Shown here in pieces: positions 1 to 10,630 of a DNA stretch of 64,000 bases (its first letter is position 1; each line of letters begins with the position of its first letter). The notes under the pieces were generated by a model. It had not been told where the DNA came from. It ran no database searches and was given only the letters and a program-made list of their open reading frames with translations. Location: positions 2,181,403 through 2,245,402 of the forward strand of contig NZ_KB235896.1 in NCBI RefSeq assembly GCF_000332135.1, written 5' to 3'. The translations under genes and the position numbers were made by a program. Origin of the DNA: Anabaena sp. PCC 7108. GTDB taxonomy: Bacteria; Cyanobacteriota; Cyanobacteriia; Cyanobacteriales; Nostocaceae.

Positions 1-28
1 GAGGGGATAAAGTAAGCTATAATCAATA

Positions 29-188
29 CCTTGTCCATTTTCTGTAGGTTGGGTTAAGCGACAGCGCAACCCAAGGCATTTGTTGGGTTTCATGCTGATT
101 GCTCCGCGTTCACGCAGTGTCCCGCAGGGATACGTTTACGTTCGACAACCCAACCTACAAATCAAGGCTTTTTCCAATTTGGACAAGG
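29..188. repeat. MITE-like inverted-repeat element, copy 1
   Basis: The ends are perfect 9-nt inverted repeats (CCTTGTCCA / TGGACAAGG). Inside them lies a second pair, GTAGGTTGGGTT at 43-54 and its complement at 147-158. The core (TTGCTCCGCGTTCACGC, then GTCCCGCAGGGATACGTT) recurs at 16.3 kb, and a short internally deleted relative lies at 32.7 kb. No protein is encoded, so it would need to be moved in trans. It abuts the 5' end of the ATPase fragment that follows. Confidence 0.7.
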
Positions 189-189
189 A

Positions 190-1080
190 AAGTCTATTGA
201 AACTACATTAGGAAATATTGAACTTGATGCAGAAGATGTAAATGATATTATTGCTTCTTTAAAAACCATCAAATTTCAAAAATATATTGTATTAGAAGAT
301 TTCCATTATCTTGATACAGATACTCAAAAGGATTTTGCAGTTGCATTAAAAGCATTTCATGAAGCGTCTGAATTTTGCTTTATAATTATAGGCGTTTGGT
401 TAGAAGAGAATAGATTGATTGTATACAATGGGGATTTGGCTGGACGCGTCATTGCAATAGATGCTGACCGTTGGATTCCTAAAGATTTGACAGAAGTAAT
501 TAAGAAGGGTGCTAAATTATTAAATATTGATTTTACAGAACACTTTATAAAAACTCTTATTAAAGAATCTTTTGATAGTGTTTATATAGTTCAAGAAGTT
601 TGTGCTGAAGCTTGCCGTCAAGAAGAAGTAAAAGAAACACAAAATACACATCGTGTCATTGGTACTAAATTGTTTGTACATGAACTAATCAAATCTGTTG
701 TTAATCGAGAAAATGGGCGATATACATCTTTTCTCCACAACTTTTCTGAAGGTTTTCAAGGTACACAACTTGAAATGCATAAATGGCTTCTTTACGCCGT
801 ACTTACAGTAGAATTAACTGAATTAGAGAAGGGACTTCGTTATGCACAAATACGGGAGATACTCCAATTGCATCATCCCCAAAAAACAGGACTTAATCCT
901 GGAAATTTAACTCAATCTTTAAAATCAACAGCTTCGCTTCAAGTTAAGAAATATCTTAAACTAATAATTCTTGATTATGACGAGACAAACAAACGCTTAA
1001 ATGTGGTTGATAGAGGTTTTTTAATCTGGCTTGCTAATCAAAATAAACGAGAACTATTAACTTCAATTGAATTGGTTTAG
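190..1080 (+). pseudogene. 5'-truncated AAA/STAND-type ATPase fragment
   Basis: The frame is open from about position 58 through the inverted-repeat element to the stop at 1080, but there is no ATG or GTG start. Gene-like sequence begins just right of the element with GQGKS, which looks like the tail of a Walker A loop. It is followed by a Walker B-like segment (YIVLEDFHYLD, coded near 283-315) and then a helical C-terminal region. The part preceding the P-loop is absent from the window. A TTG at 415 could in principle start a 221-aa product lacking both Walker motifs. I infer an ATPase gene that lost its 5' end at the repeat element. The exact family is not recognised, and the rest of the gene may lie left of the window. 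Confidence 0.55.
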
Positions 1081-1140
1081 TTAAGTAGGGTGTATTAACA
1101 CAACGTAAGAGCTAGAATTAATTTACAACAAGCTTTAACT

Positions 1141-1974
1141 CTATCCCCCCACGTTCATCGCTGCTAAAAAAGCCTTTTGACTCACATCTTTATAAACTAC
1201 TTGCAAATATTTCATCACCAAATCACCAGCAGGTGAATTAGTTTTATTTTCTTCATCTTTTGCTAAAGGAATTGTACCTAATACAGTTAATACTGTCTCA
1301 CTAACAGCAGGTGAAATTACTACTAAAGACGATTCTAACGGCTCATTATATTGCCAAAAATCATCTATTTTAATAGCATATTCAGGTTGAGAAAGTTTTT
1401 GTTGAATTGCTGATTTTTCCTGAATTTTTTCTACATTTTTAGTATTACGTAAATGGCGTAAATCACTGATAATTTGCTCTTTGGTACGTCCCCGTAATTG
1501 AAATAAAACAAATGGGTCTTCACTGAATCTGTCACCTAACTGATAATAAACAGCACCTACGTGTTTGCAAGGATTGACTTTATCAGGACAAGAACATTTA
1601 CTGTGAACGTCACCTAAAGTAAAAGGAAATAAAGAAAGACCATTACTTGTAAAAACTTCTTCTATATTTTGTGGCATTTCTCCCGCTAGTAACTTAGCAG
1701 CATAGATTGCCTTTTTGGACATAGTTTCAATTACATAACCCCATTCTTCATCACTAAAAGGGTCAAGAGAAAGAGAAACTTTATAAGGTTCGGCTTCACT
1801 ACCTTGAACTCTGGCTAATACTTTTGCTCCTTTAAATTCAATACTCAAAACATTTCCTTGTCTAGAATAGGTTCTAGCCCTTTCTAACCGTTTTTTAAAC
1901 CGATAGGCATCTAGTAAATCCAGCCACTGTTGTGACCACCATTCTCGACTTGCTTGCAAGGTATCATTAGTCAT
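1141..1974 (-). CDS. SWIM zinc-finger domain protein
   Basis: This 277-aa protein carries the SWIM signature CSCPDKVNPCKHVGAVYYQL at about residues 126-145 (CxC-x6-CxH). SWIM is a small zinc-binding module found in bacterial proteins encoded next to SNF2 helicases. The rest is helical with no other domain I recognise. It lies 74 nt downstream of the SNF2 helicase gene on the same strand, so the two are probably one transcript and the proteins probably act together on DNA. That is inferred from the recurrent pairing in bacteria. The ATG start is the only sensible one. Confidence 0.85.
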   Translation of the reverse strand: MTNDTLQASREWWSQQWLDLLDAYRFKKRLERARTYSRQGNVLSIEFKGAKVLARVQGSEAEPYKVSLSLDPFSDEEWGYVIETMSKKAIYAAKLLAGEMPQNIEEVFTSNGLSLFPFTLGDVHSKCSCPDKVNPCKHVGAVYYQLGDRFSEDPFVLFQLRGRTKEQIISDLRHLRNTKNVEKIQEKSAIQQKLSQPEYAIKIDDFWQYNEPLESSLVVISPAVSETVLTVLGTIPLAKDEENKTNSPAGDLVMKYLQVVYKDVSQKAFLAAMNVGG

Positions 1975-2048
1975 AAGTCAAAGTTTGTTAAAGATAATTA
2001 TTGACATTAATCTACTTGTATTTTTTGGACAATGTTTTTAACATAATT

Positions 2049-5000
2049 CTATTCTTCATCCTCATCAATTATTGCATTTCGGTCAAGTAATAGTAAATTG
2101 CGGAGTTGGTTTGTGTCCATTTCGGTTAGCCATTCTTCACCTGCACCAACAACTTGTTCTGCTAATTGTTTTTTACTTTCAATCATGTCATTAATTTTTT
2201 CTTCCAAAGTCCCAGTACACACAAATTTATGCACTTGAACATTCCGGGTTTGTCCAATTCTAAATACTCGGTCTGTAGCTTGGTTTTCTACTGCTGGATT
2301 CCACCATCTATCAAAGTGAAAAACATGATTTGCTCTAGTTAAATTCAAACCGACACCACCAGCTTTCAATGATAAAATCATAATTGGTGGACTTTCGGGA
2401 TCATGCTGAAAACGGTCAATCATTTCTTCACGTTGCTTTTTAGTGGTACTACCATATAAAAATAATATTTCTCGATTTAGCTTTTTTTCTAAATGAGGCT
2501 TGAGTAATTTACCCCATTCTGCAAATTGGGTAAAAATCAAAGCCCGGTCATTTTCTGCTAAGACTTCTTCTAACATTTCCTCCAATCGTTGCAGTTTAGC
2601 TGAATTATGTTTTTCTAAATTTCCTAATTTTAAATATTGCGCTGGGTGATTACAGATTTGTTTTAGCTTAATTAATAATGCTAAAATCATGCCCCTACGC
2701 TGCAAACCTTCTGCTGATTCAATTTCAACTAAAGATTGATCTACTAATTTTTGATATAGTTGCCCTTGTTCGGAACTAAGTCCGCAAAATACAGTCATTT
2801 CTTGCTTTTCTGGCAAGTCTTGAATAATATCTTTGTCAGTTTTTAAACGTCGGAGAATAAAAGGCTGAACTAAAGAACGTAATTGAGTTAAAGAAGCTGT
2901 ATCACCATACTTTTCAATGGGCATGGCAAATCGGCGTTGAAAAAATTGTTTATTACCTAAATAACCTGGATTTAGGTAATCTAAAATAGACCATAATTCT
3001 TGCAATCTATTTTCTACAGGTGTTCCCGTTAAAGCAATGCGAAAACTAGTTTTTATTTGCCGAATAGCTTGAGATTGCTTTGCGTCTGAATTTTTGACAT
3101 TCTGCGCTTCATCTAAAACGATTATTTGCCAATTAATAGTTTGTAATAACTTCAAATCACGGGGGATTAGCGCATAACTAGTAATTACTAAATCATGCTT
3201 TTGTACTATTTCCGTAAATGCCTTACCCTTAGGGCGTTTATCACCATGATATTCTAAAACTTTGAGTGTTGGTGCAAATTTCTTCACTTCCTTTTCCCAA
3301 TTTCCCATCACAGAAGTGGGACAAACTAACAAAGTTGGGTTTTCTAGTGCATTTTCTTCTTTGAGGTGGAGTAGAAAAGCAATAAATTGAATTGTTTTTC
3401 CCAATCCCATATCGTCTGCTAGACAAGCACCTAAACCCCAACGTTCTAGGAAAGCTAACCAAGCTGCACCTCTTTCTTGATAAGGACGTAATTGTCCCCG
3501 GAAACTTGCAGGTGTGGGTAAAGGTGCTATTGCTTGATTATTAGTTAATGCCCCAATCAATTCTTGTAATGTACCTGAAGCTTCAAAACTAACAACTGGT
3601 AATTTTTCAATTACTTGAGTATCTCCTGTACTAATACGTAAAGCATCTTCTAATGATAAAGACATCTGTTCTTTACGAGATGCAAAAAAGTTTTGCGCTG
3701 TTTTAATATCTTGGGGACGCAATTCTACCCATTCGTCATTAATCTTGACTAATGGACTATTTAAAGCTACTAATTTATCAAATTCAGTTTTAGAAATTGT
3801 TTGTCCACCAATTGCTAATTGCCACTGAAAGTTGAGCAGACTTTGTAAATCCAATCGTCCCTTTTTTTTCTGAGGTGTTTCAACATTAATTTTTAAACCT
3901 AAGCGGTTAGCCCATCCTTCACGGTTGGCTAAACTTGGTGGTAAAATTACTCCTAAACCGCTATCTTCTAATCTCCAAGCTACAGACTTGATAAATTCAT
4001 AAGCTTGCATGGGTGTAAGATGACAAAATTGAGGAGATTCAGTTTCTAAACTGGGGGTTATCACTGGATACAATCGAGAAGCTAAACCCAAACCTCGCAA
4101 AAATATCTCTTGTGGTTGTTCAACGGTAAGATTTTGATAAATTAATTGTTCTGTAGGGTTAGCCCAAATAGTGGCTGCATTAACTAAAAATTCAGAATTA
4201 TCTACTGCTTGCAGAAAATAGGCCAATACCCAATTTTTTTCTCCAGTTTCTGGAGGAAGTAGTTGAAAAGATGTATGAAATGAAGCTTTTCCTGTTAATT
4301 GATATTGTAATGGCAGAGTCCAAGCTTTTAGTGCGGCTTCTAGTCTTTCCAATCCCATTGCATCTGCATTAATTGTGTTAGATACACCAGTTAAGGCTTG
4401 TAACCAATGCTGTACTGCAGATGGTAAAGACATCATTTCTCTAGTTTCAATAGAAGATTGAGAACTAACCATATCGCGCAGTTGGGCATCTATGATAGTG
4501 TTGAGAAAACCCAAAATTAATTCTTGTGGTTTTATAGGTAAATCAACTGCTAAGTTACTTTTAATATCTTCTTGATTTTGCTGATATGTACGACAAGCTA
4601 AAGGCATTTTAGCTGCAAATTTTTCTAGCCGAGTAACATCTACAGCGCTATCTAAAATTACTTGCCATTGAGCAAATAAAGAACCAGCTAAGTCTTTTTG
4701 AATAGTTGGTAAAAATTTACAGCGGGAGATTAAATCTAAACTCCAACGCGCTACTTGTACCCAAAAACGTAAATCTCCTCCTAAAAAGGCATCTTTGCCA
4801 TCAGTTGAACTTAAGGGTAAGAAAGTGAGAAATTTAATCGCTGCGCTGGGTTGGAGACAAAAACCTTCTACTCTCCAAGGTTGTAGGTATTTTGGCGAGT
4901 TGAGATCAATATCTAAACTAGCTGAATGTACTGGACAAAGTAAGGCATCTTTTTCTAGAAACTTGGTTGTTAAAGCAATGATTTGGGATTGTGTTGGTAA

Positions 5001-5264
5001 AGTTTTTTCTACATGATTTGTACTTTTACTTTTTTTTATGTTACTTACAGTAGATGACGTTATTTGAATATAATTATAAATATTTAAATTACGTGATTCC
5101 AACCAATTACTTAACTCAGTTGGTGTCATAGACAAGGGATGTGATGGAACTTCTCCTGATTTAATAAATTCCAGATTAACCTGTGAATTTCGCCAAGTTT
5201 CTCCCCAAATAAATAAAGAACTATTTTGATTTTCGAGTACCCAACTACCGTGTAGAATTGCCAT
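2049..5264 (-). CDS. SNF2-family DEAD/DEAH-box helicase
   Basis: A 1071-aa Swi2/Snf2-type ATPase, probably a DNA translocase. The N-terminal ~550 residues match the bacterial SNF2-associated region. The motor follows: Walker A DDMGLGKT near residue 616, DEAQ box (VLDEAQNVKN) near 719, motif III TGTPVENRL, and C-terminal helicase motifs ending in RWWNPAVENQATDRVFRIGQ near 985. Motifs I to VI are all present, so it should be active. It is the upstream gene of a pair with the SWIM-finger protein. Role inferred from family: chromosome-associated remodelling, transcription or repair. In some bacteria the same architecture is recruited to phage defence, but nothing here ties this copy to defence. 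Confidence 0.93.
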   Translation of the reverse strand: MAILHGSWVLENQNSSLFIWGETWRNSQVNLEFIKSGEVPSHPLSMTPTELSNWLESRNLNIYNYIQITSSTVSNIKKSKSTNHVEKTLPTQSQIIALTTKFLEKDALLCPVHSASLDIDLNSPKYLQPWRVEGFCLQPSAAIKFLTFLPLSSTDGKDAFLGGDLRFWVQVARWSLDLISRCKFLPTIQKDLAGSLFAQWQVILDSAVDVTRLEKFAAKMPLACRTYQQNQEDIKSNLAVDLPIKPQELILGFLNTIIDAQLRDMVSSQSSIETREMMSLPSAVQHWLQALTGVSNTINADAMGLERLEAALKAWTLPLQYQLTGKASFHTSFQLLPPETGEKNWVLAYFLQAVDNSEFLVNAATIWANPTEQLIYQNLTVEQPQEIFLRGLGLASRLYPVITPSLETESPQFCHLTPMQAYEFIKSVAWRLEDSGLGVILPPSLANREGWANRLGLKINVETPQKKKGRLDLQSLLNFQWQLAIGGQTISKTEFDKLVALNSPLVKINDEWVELRPQDIKTAQNFFASRKEQMSLSLEDALRISTGDTQVIEKLPVVSFEASGTLQELIGALTNNQAIAPLPTPASFRGQLRPYQERGAAWLAFLERWGLGACLADDMGLGKTIQFIAFLLHLKEENALENPTLLVCPTSVMGNWEKEVKKFAPTLKVLEYHGDKRPKGKAFTEIVQKHDLVITSYALIPRDLKLLQTINWQIIVLDEAQNVKNSDAKQSQAIRQIKTSFRIALTGTPVENRLQELWSILDYLNPGYLGNKQFFQRRFAMPIEKYGDTASLTQLRSLVQPFILRRLKTDKDIIQDLPEKQEMTVFCGLSSEQGQLYQKLVDQSLVEIESAEGLQRRGMILALLIKLKQICNHPAQYLKLGNLEKHNSAKLQRLEEMLEEVLAENDRALIFTQFAEWGKLLKPHLEKKLNREILFLYGSTTKKQREEMIDRFQHDPESPPIMILSLKAGGVGLNLTRANHVFHFDRWWNPAVENQATDRVFRIGQTRNVQVHKFVCTGTLEEKINDMIESKKQLAEQVVGAGEEWLTEMDTNQLRNLLLLDRNAIIDEDEE

Positions 5265-5619
5265 ATTTTTAGTTTAAAAGTGATTGGTTCGATTAAAATA
5301 AGACACAATCAGCTTATTTATTTCAGCAAGCTAATTAGTTTTAATAAGCAATAGATTGATAATTCTAGCAAATGTAGAACTCATACTTTCGATTTTGAGG
5401 CATTCTAGTAACTATAATCAAAAATTAATCTCCCTATGCCTACTGCCCACCCCCTATCCTCAATAGGATGGGGTAAATGCGCTGATCGTGTATCAGGCTT
5501 GACGTTGACTTAGAGGTTAATCTTGTTGATCTTTGTTTTTAACAGAAGCCGTCCATAGTGCATAAATGTTAGGATTGCCACAGAGAGAGAATAGCGTGCA
5601 TAGAAGGAAAAAAAACTGA
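5265..5619. other. Intergenic region between helicase and pnp, with hairpin
   Basis: This 355-bp spacer separates the divergent helicase and pnp genes and should hold both promoters. A GC-rich imperfect hairpin at 5451-5473 (CCCCTATCCT, loop, AGGATGGGG) lies in the pnp leader side. A GAAGG ribosome-binding site is centred near 5605, before the pnp ATG. In some bacteria a 5' stem controls pnp autoregulation; whether this hairpin is transcribed is unknown. I see no gene here. Confidence 0.4.
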
Positions 5620-7776
5620 ATGGCAGAAGTTGATAAGTCAATATCCTTTGATGGACGGGATATTCGGCTGAAGGTTGGATTGTTAGCCCCCCAAGCGGGT
5701 GGGTCGGTGTTGATACAATCGGGGGATACAGCTGTTTTGGTGACAGCTACGCGATCGCAAGCCAGAGAAGGCATTGATTTTCTTCCCCTCACGGTAGATT
5801 ATGAAGAAAGATTGTATGCAGCGGGCAGAATCCCTGGTGGTATTATGCGCCGAGAAGGTCGTCCACCAGAAAGAGCGATTCTTACTAGTCGTTTGATAGA
5901 CCGTCCTCTCCGTCCTCTATTTCCTTCATGGTTACGGGATGATTTACAAGTAATTGCTTTCACCATGTCAATGGATGAGCAAGTACCGCCAGATGTGTTG
6001 GCTGTAACTGGTGCTTCTATTGCGACCCTAATTGCCCAAATTCCTTTTAATGGACCAATGGCAGCAGTGCGGGTAGGTTTAGTGGGTGATGATTTTATTA
6101 TTAACCCCACTTATGCAGAAATTGAAGCGGGAGACTTGGATCTGATTGTCGCCGGTTCACCAGATGGTGTGATCATGGTGGAAGCAGGAGCGAATCAGTT
6201 GCCAGAGCGCGATATTATCGAAGCAATTGATTTTGGTTATGAAGCAGTACGGGATTTAATTCAAGCACAGCTGGATTTAGTCGAAGAACTAGGTCTAAAA
6301 ATAGTGCGAGAAGCACCACCGGAAGTAGACCAAACACTAGAAAACTATATCCGCGATCGCGCAAACAGTGAGATTAAAAAAATCCTGGCGCAATTTGAAT
6401 TAACCAAAACCGAGCGTGATGCAGCATTAGATGTTGTTAAAGACGCTATAAAAGAAGAAATTCAAGCTCTTCCAGAAGAAGATCCCATTCGAGTTGCTGC
6501 TACTGCAAATAGTAAAGCCCTTGGTAATACCTTTAAGGACATTACCAAATACTTTATGCGCCGTCAAATCATCGAAGACAATGTCCGCGTTGATGGTCGC
6601 AAACTAGATGAAGTCCGCCCTGTTTCTTGTCAAGTTGACGTTCTACCCAAACGGGTTCATGGTAGCGGTTTATTTAACCGGGGACTAACCCAGGTTCTAA
6701 GCTGCTGCACACTGGGTACTCCAGGAGATGCCCAAAACCTCAACGATGATTTACAAGTAGACCAACACAAGCGTTACTTGCATCATTACAATTTTCCCCC
6801 CTTCTCCGTTGGGGAAACCAAACCCATGCGTGCGCCAGGAAGACGGGAAATTGGACACGGGGCTTTAGCAGAAAGAGCCATTTTACCTGTACTACCACCA
6901 AAAGAAAAATTCCCCTACGTAATCCGAGTAGTTTCGGAAGTGCTTTCTTCCAACGGTTCCACCTCGATGGGTTCAGTCTGCGGTTCTACCCTCGCCCTCA
7001 TGGATGCTGGTGTACCCATTCTCAAACCTGTTAGCGGTGCGGCAATGGGCTTGATTAAGGAAGGTGACGAAGTGCGCGTTCTCACCGATATTCAAGGCAT
7101 CGAAGACTTTTTGGGTGATATGGACTTCAAAGTGGCGGGAACAGATACTGGTATCACCGCTTTGCAAATGGATATGAAAATATCCGGTTTGTCTTTGGAT
7201 GTAATCAAACAAGCTATCAACCAAGCTAAAGATGCCCGGTTGCACATTCTGGACAAGATGCTCCAGACTATCGACACTCCACGCATAGAAACGTCAGCTT
7301 ATGCTCCACGTTTGTTGACGATCAAGATTGATCCCGACATGATTGGTTTAGTCATTGGACCTGGCGGTAAGACGATTAAAGGCATCACTGAAGAAACTGG
7401 TGCAAAAATTGACATCGAGGACGATGGCACAGTTACCATTTCCGCAGTTGATGAAAGCAGGGCGAAGAGAGCTAAGAACATTGTTCAAGGCATGACTCGC
7501 AAGTTACATGAGGGAGATGTTTACGTAGGACGTGTAACACGGATTATACCTATTGGTGCGTTTGTGGAATTCTTGCCAGGAAAAGAGGGCATGATTCACA
7601 TTTCTCAACTCGCTGACTATCGTGTTGGTAAAGTTGAAGATGAAGTAGCGGTGGGTGATGAAGTGATTGTCAAAGTGCGCGAAATTGACAATAAAGGTAG
7701 AATTAACCTGACACGCTTGGGTATCCACCCAGATCAAGCAGCTGCGGCGCGGGAAGCTGCGGCTACAAATCGTTAA
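5620..7776 (+). CDS. pnp: Polyribonucleotide nucleotidyltransferase (PNPase)
   Basis: 718 aa. PNPase is a phosphate-dependent 3'-5' exoribonuclease that also adds heteropolymeric tails in cyanobacteria, and it works as a ring-shaped trimer in RNA decay. The order is standard: first RNase PH domain (about residues 10-145), helical linker, second RNase PH domain (about 315-540, with [14 protein letters not shown]), KH domain with [20 protein letters not shown] near 572-591, then S1 domain (about 625-692, [19 protein letters not shown]). All domains are intact and the length is normal for the family. Start ATG has a purine-rich site (AGAAGG) about 12 nt upstream. It is monocistronic, ending in a strong terminator. 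Confidence 0.97.
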   Translation: MAEVDKSISFDGRDIRLKVGLLAPQAGGSVLIQSGDTAVLVTATRSQAREGIDFLPLTVDYEERLYAAGRIPGGIMRREGRPPERAILTSRLIDRPLRPLFPSWLRDDLQVIAFTMSMDEQVPPDVLAVTGASIATLIAQIPFNGPMAAVRVGLVGDDFIINPTYAEIEAGDLDLIVAGSPDGVIMVEAGANQLPERDIIEAIDFGYEAVRDLIQAQLDLVEELGLKIVREAPPEVDQTLENYIRDRANSEIKKILAQFELTKTERDAALDVVKDAIKEEIQALPEEDPIRVAATANSKALGNTFKDITKYFMRRQIIEDNVRVDGRKLDEVRPVSCQVDVLPKRVHGSGLFNRGLTQVLSCCTLGTPGDAQNLNDDLQVDQHKRYLHHYNFPPFSVGETKPMRAPGRREIGHGALAERAILPVLPPKEKFPYVIRVVSEVLSSNGSTSMGSVCGSTLALMDAGVPILKPVSGAAMGLIKEGDEVRVLTDIQGIEDFLGDMDFKVAGTDTGITALQMDMKISGLSLDVIKQAINQAKDARLHILDKMLQTIDTPRIETSAYAPRLLTIKIDPDMIGLVIGPGGKTIKGITEETGAKIDIEDDGTVTISAVDESRAKRAKNIVQGMTRKLHEGDVYVGRVTRIIPIGAFVEFLPGKEGMIHISQLADYRVGKVEDEVAVGDEVIVKVREIDNKGRINLTRLGIHPDQAAAAREAAATNR

Positions 7777-7830
7777 ATCGATTAAGGATTTTAGATTTTG
7801 GATTAGGGATGAATCGCAAATCTAAAATCC

Positions 7831-7868
7831 GCGATGCCTTTTACAGCAGGCATCGCTGTATGATTTTT
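7831..7868 (+). terminator. Rho-independent terminator of pnp
   Basis: Perfect 8-bp stem GCGATGCC / GGCATCGC (7831-7838 and 7849-7856), 10-nt loop, then a T-rich run ending in TTTTTT at 7863-7868. It lies 55 nt after the pnp stop. Confidence 0.75.
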
Positions 7869-7996
7869 TAATTATTTTTGAATAGTCGAATGATAAGAAG
7901 CCGAACAACTGAAGTCGCGGCTACACTAGTACATAAGTTAGTGTTATTACGAGTGCCATCAAGTACCCACAACTTTTCAGTGAGAATTTATAAGAT

Positions 7997-10489
7997 ATGC
8001 AAAATGAGGCAATACTGAAACTAAAGCCGCGTCCTCTCCGCTTAGTTTATTTAGTGAATACAACAACAGACCTGAAAAATGCCGTCACTCTTTACACGCA
8101 TTTATGGGGTGGCTTCTCAAATGCTATCTTTCCAGTACCTGATGATACTGATAAACTTATCCTCTTGCAGTACGCCTTACAGTCAATTAATCCTGATTAT
8201 ATTTTCTTGCCAGAGCAAAACCTTCCAGAAAATGTCATTGAAATTTTAGACCAGTTTCCAAGTCGTTGCTTAAAACTTTCATCCGACCGAATTGAAGACA
8301 TAGCTAATCTTAATTATCATCGTCATGTTCTTCGATTGCGGACAATGAATGGTTATCAAATTGGAGAATTTCCACATATTATTCGTGTCTTAAATTCTAT
8401 ATACAGAAATCCCTTATCGGACAGTAATATTTGCTTGATTTCAGATAATTCTATATTTGAACATGAGATAGTTCTGCAATTTGGCAAACCATCAAATCAA
8501 TATCAAGAATACCTACGAAATCATCTAAATGCTAGGTTAATTTCCATTAATTCTATTGAAGCTTTGCTCAAGGCAAGCTTACTAATAGCAATAGGAATAT
8601 TAACAAACTCACTCTCTATGACGAAAATGGAGATTGTACATACACAATCTTCAGGTGGCTGGTCAGTTCGAGATCATGAAAAAGTTTGTAATTTATTCCT
8701 TTATGAATCTAATGATATTAATATTGCAGCTATTTTTTGGAACTACCGCCGTTTAGATATAGGTTATAGTAATAAATTTCTTTTTCCAAAAAAAGACTTC
8801 CTTGAAAAATTAGAAGAATGTATTTCAATTTTGGATAATTTTTTTCTTTCGATGCAAGAATTGAGAATTTATGTGAACTTATCACATGAGGAAGCGATAG
8901 ATTTAGCCAACCAGATTAATACTATTTTTAACAAATTTGAACGAGATATTTTTGTAAGAGTATTTTATCAAAATTCCGGTTTTGACTTTAAGCCAGGAAG
9001 CGTTTACTCTAGCAAATCTATTGTTACAACACGAGAAATTTCATCATTAGATAAATCCATACGGTTTAGCCCTATCGTACCTTCTGGTCACGAAAATTCT
9101 GATTATCTTTTTGGGTATGATGCAGAAATTGAGTTTGCCTCTGGTGAATCGTTTTCTGCACCTTTTACACAAACTTCTGCTGTACTTCTATCTAATCACA
9201 TACAACAAATTAAATATTCAGAAAATTCTCAAGACCCTCTATTCAAAGATTGGCAACAGCGGAAAACACAACCTATACGACCTGCTGAAAAGGGTGTTAC
9301 GGGGTTAGTTTACTCTAATGCAGAATGCCGTATATATTTACCTGAAAGCGAAGAAATTATTGCCAGATGGTTAAAAAGTAAAGGTTTCATTTTTAAATTA
9401 AATGATCATACTCGTTATGCTAAAGGTTTTATTAAACGTTTTGGAGGTTTTGATAAAACTAGAGATTTAATTATGTCAGGTGGAGCGAAAATATTTAGGG
9501 CTTTTGGTACTAGTGAATCCTCGGAAATCAATAAATTAGATGGAAATAAATTCAAGCATTCACATAAATCTGAACAAAGTGGATTAAAATTTTCAGAAAT
9601 AAAAGGATATTTAGAACGAGAATTAAATCTGACCCGGAAAGATTCAAAAAATACGAAAGATGCCAAGAATATAGTAGAGCAAAATCTTCCGGCATTATTG
9701 GAAGCAGGGTTATTATACCGAGGATATGCCCTAAAATGCCCACATTGTGGATTAAAAGACTGGTACAAGCTGGAAAAAATTAACGAATTTGTTGAATGCA
9801 ATGGTTGTGCAGAAAATTTCCAGTTAGGTTGTAAAGAAAATTCTCATTTTGACAATTTGGATAAGTTAGAATTTGCATATAAACCTAATGAATTAGCAGC
9901 CCGTTTTCTCAAAACTGGTGGACAATCTGTACTATCAACAGCAGTTTTTTTATCCTGGCTTGCTTCTTCTGGACATATTCAATTAGGAGGAGACCTTCAC
10001 AAAATAGGGGTAGAAAATAAATTCACTGACATTGATCTATTCATAATTGTGAAAAATGTTTTCATACTTATTGAATGTAAGTCTTGGCAAATCATCAATG
10101 AAGAAAACGTAAAAGAAATAATAGAACATCTTCAAAAAGTAATTGAAACAGCAGTCCTTGTAAGCGCCAAAGTAGTAGTTTTAGGTGTTGTGACTACATC
10201 AATTACCTGTGACTTACATTCCCTTGTGAGTGATGTGGCACAAAAGGCAACCGAAAAAGGAATTGGTGTACATCTATTGCTCAATGATACGTTTTATCTA
10301 TGGGGTCAAAAAGAGAACGAAATCAAAGAACAATGGCAATTGAATGTGATGGATCTTTTAGTTCTAGAAAAGGACTTGCCACAGAATCCAAATGTATCTG
10401 TGGGAGAACCTGTGAGATTATATAGTTGGAACGAGGGAGATAAACTGGTAAATAAAGACGTACTGGAAAGGTGGAAGCAAGAATTTTAA
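7997..10489 (+). CDS. Unknown 830-aa protein with zinc ribbon and PD-(D/E)XK-like nuclease motif
   Basis: I do not recognise the whole protein. Three parts can be seen. The N-terminus (about residues 14-75) is an alpha/beta segment with LWGGFSNAIFPV, a motif I associate only loosely with uncharacterised defence-type proteins. Near residues 580-615 is a four-cysteine zinc ribbon (CPHC...CNGC). Near residues 675-700 is FTDIDLFIIVKNVFILIECK, where D plus ExK fit the PD-(D/E)XK nuclease core as in NERD/Mrr-like enzymes. No signal peptide or membrane span. It stands alone between the pnp terminator and DUF3146 and is more AT-rich than pnp. Inference: a cytoplasmic DNA- or RNA-cleaving enzyme, possibly of a defence system. 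Start ATG at 7997; the ribosome site is weak. Confidence 0.7.
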   Translation: MQNEAILKLKPRPLRLVYLVNTTTDLKNAVTLYTHLWGGFSNAIFPVPDDTDKLILLQYALQSINPDYIFLPEQNLPENVIEILDQFPSRCLKLSSDRIEDIANLNYHRHVLRLRTMNGYQIGEFPHIIRVLNSIYRNPLSDSNICLISDNSIFEHEIVLQFGKPSNQYQEYLRNHLNARLISINSIEALLKASLLIAIGILTNSLSMTKMEIVHTQSSGGWSVRDHEKVCNLFLYESNDINIAAIFWNYRRLDIGYSNKFLFPKKDFLEKLEECISILDNFFLSMQELRIYVNLSHEEAIDLANQINTIFNKFERDIFVRVFYQNSGFDFKPGSVYSSKSIVTTREISSLDKSIRFSPIVPSGHENSDYLFGYDAEIEFASGESFSAPFTQTSAVLLSNHIQQIKYSENSQDPLFKDWQQRKTQPIRPAEKGVTGLVYSNAECRIYLPESEEIIARWLKSKGFIFKLNDHTRYAKGFIKRFGGFDKTRDLIMSGGAKIFRAFGTSESSEINKLDGNKFKHSHKSEQSGLKFSEIKGYLERELNLTRKDSKNTKDAKNIVEQNLPALLEAGLLYRGYALKCPHCGLKDWYKLEKINEFVECNGCAENFQLGCKENSHFDNLDKLEFAYKPNELAARFLKTGGQSVLSTAVFLSWLASSGHIQLGGDLHKIGVENKFTDIDLFIIVKNVFILIECKSWQIINEENVKEIIEHLQKVIETAVLVSAKVVVLGVVTTSITCDLHSLVSDVAQKATEKGIGVHLLLNDTFYLWGQKENEIKEQWQLNVMDLLVLEKDLPQNPNVSVGEPVRLYSWNEGDKLVNKDVLERWKQEF

Positions 10490-10630
10490 AGGTTTATATG
10501 TTCGTATAGCTGCTACAATTTCACTCATCCGGCTCCCCTTTGCCAATTTGTCAATTTCAGGGATTTTTGGTACATAAAGATTAAGTAACCTACATGGTTT
10601 ACTTTTATCCCATACTTGACACAAAGCATA

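Noticed and set aside
2049-5264. SNF2 helicase plus SWIM protein as a DISARM-like defence system
   Set aside because: No methyltransferase, phospholipase D or other DISARM partners are nearby, and this helicase/SWIM pair is common as a chromosomal housekeeping unit.
5451-5473. Hairpin in the pnp leader as a riboswitch
   Set aside because: It is a single short stem without the conserved core of any riboswitch class I know; recorded only as a hairpin.
10418-10624. 68-codon frame on the minus strand after the 830-aa gene, containing YVPKIPEIDKLAKGSR
   Set aside because: It overlaps the 3' end of the convincing plus-strand gene, has no ribosome site and no recognised domain. It could be a remnant, but support is too weak to call.
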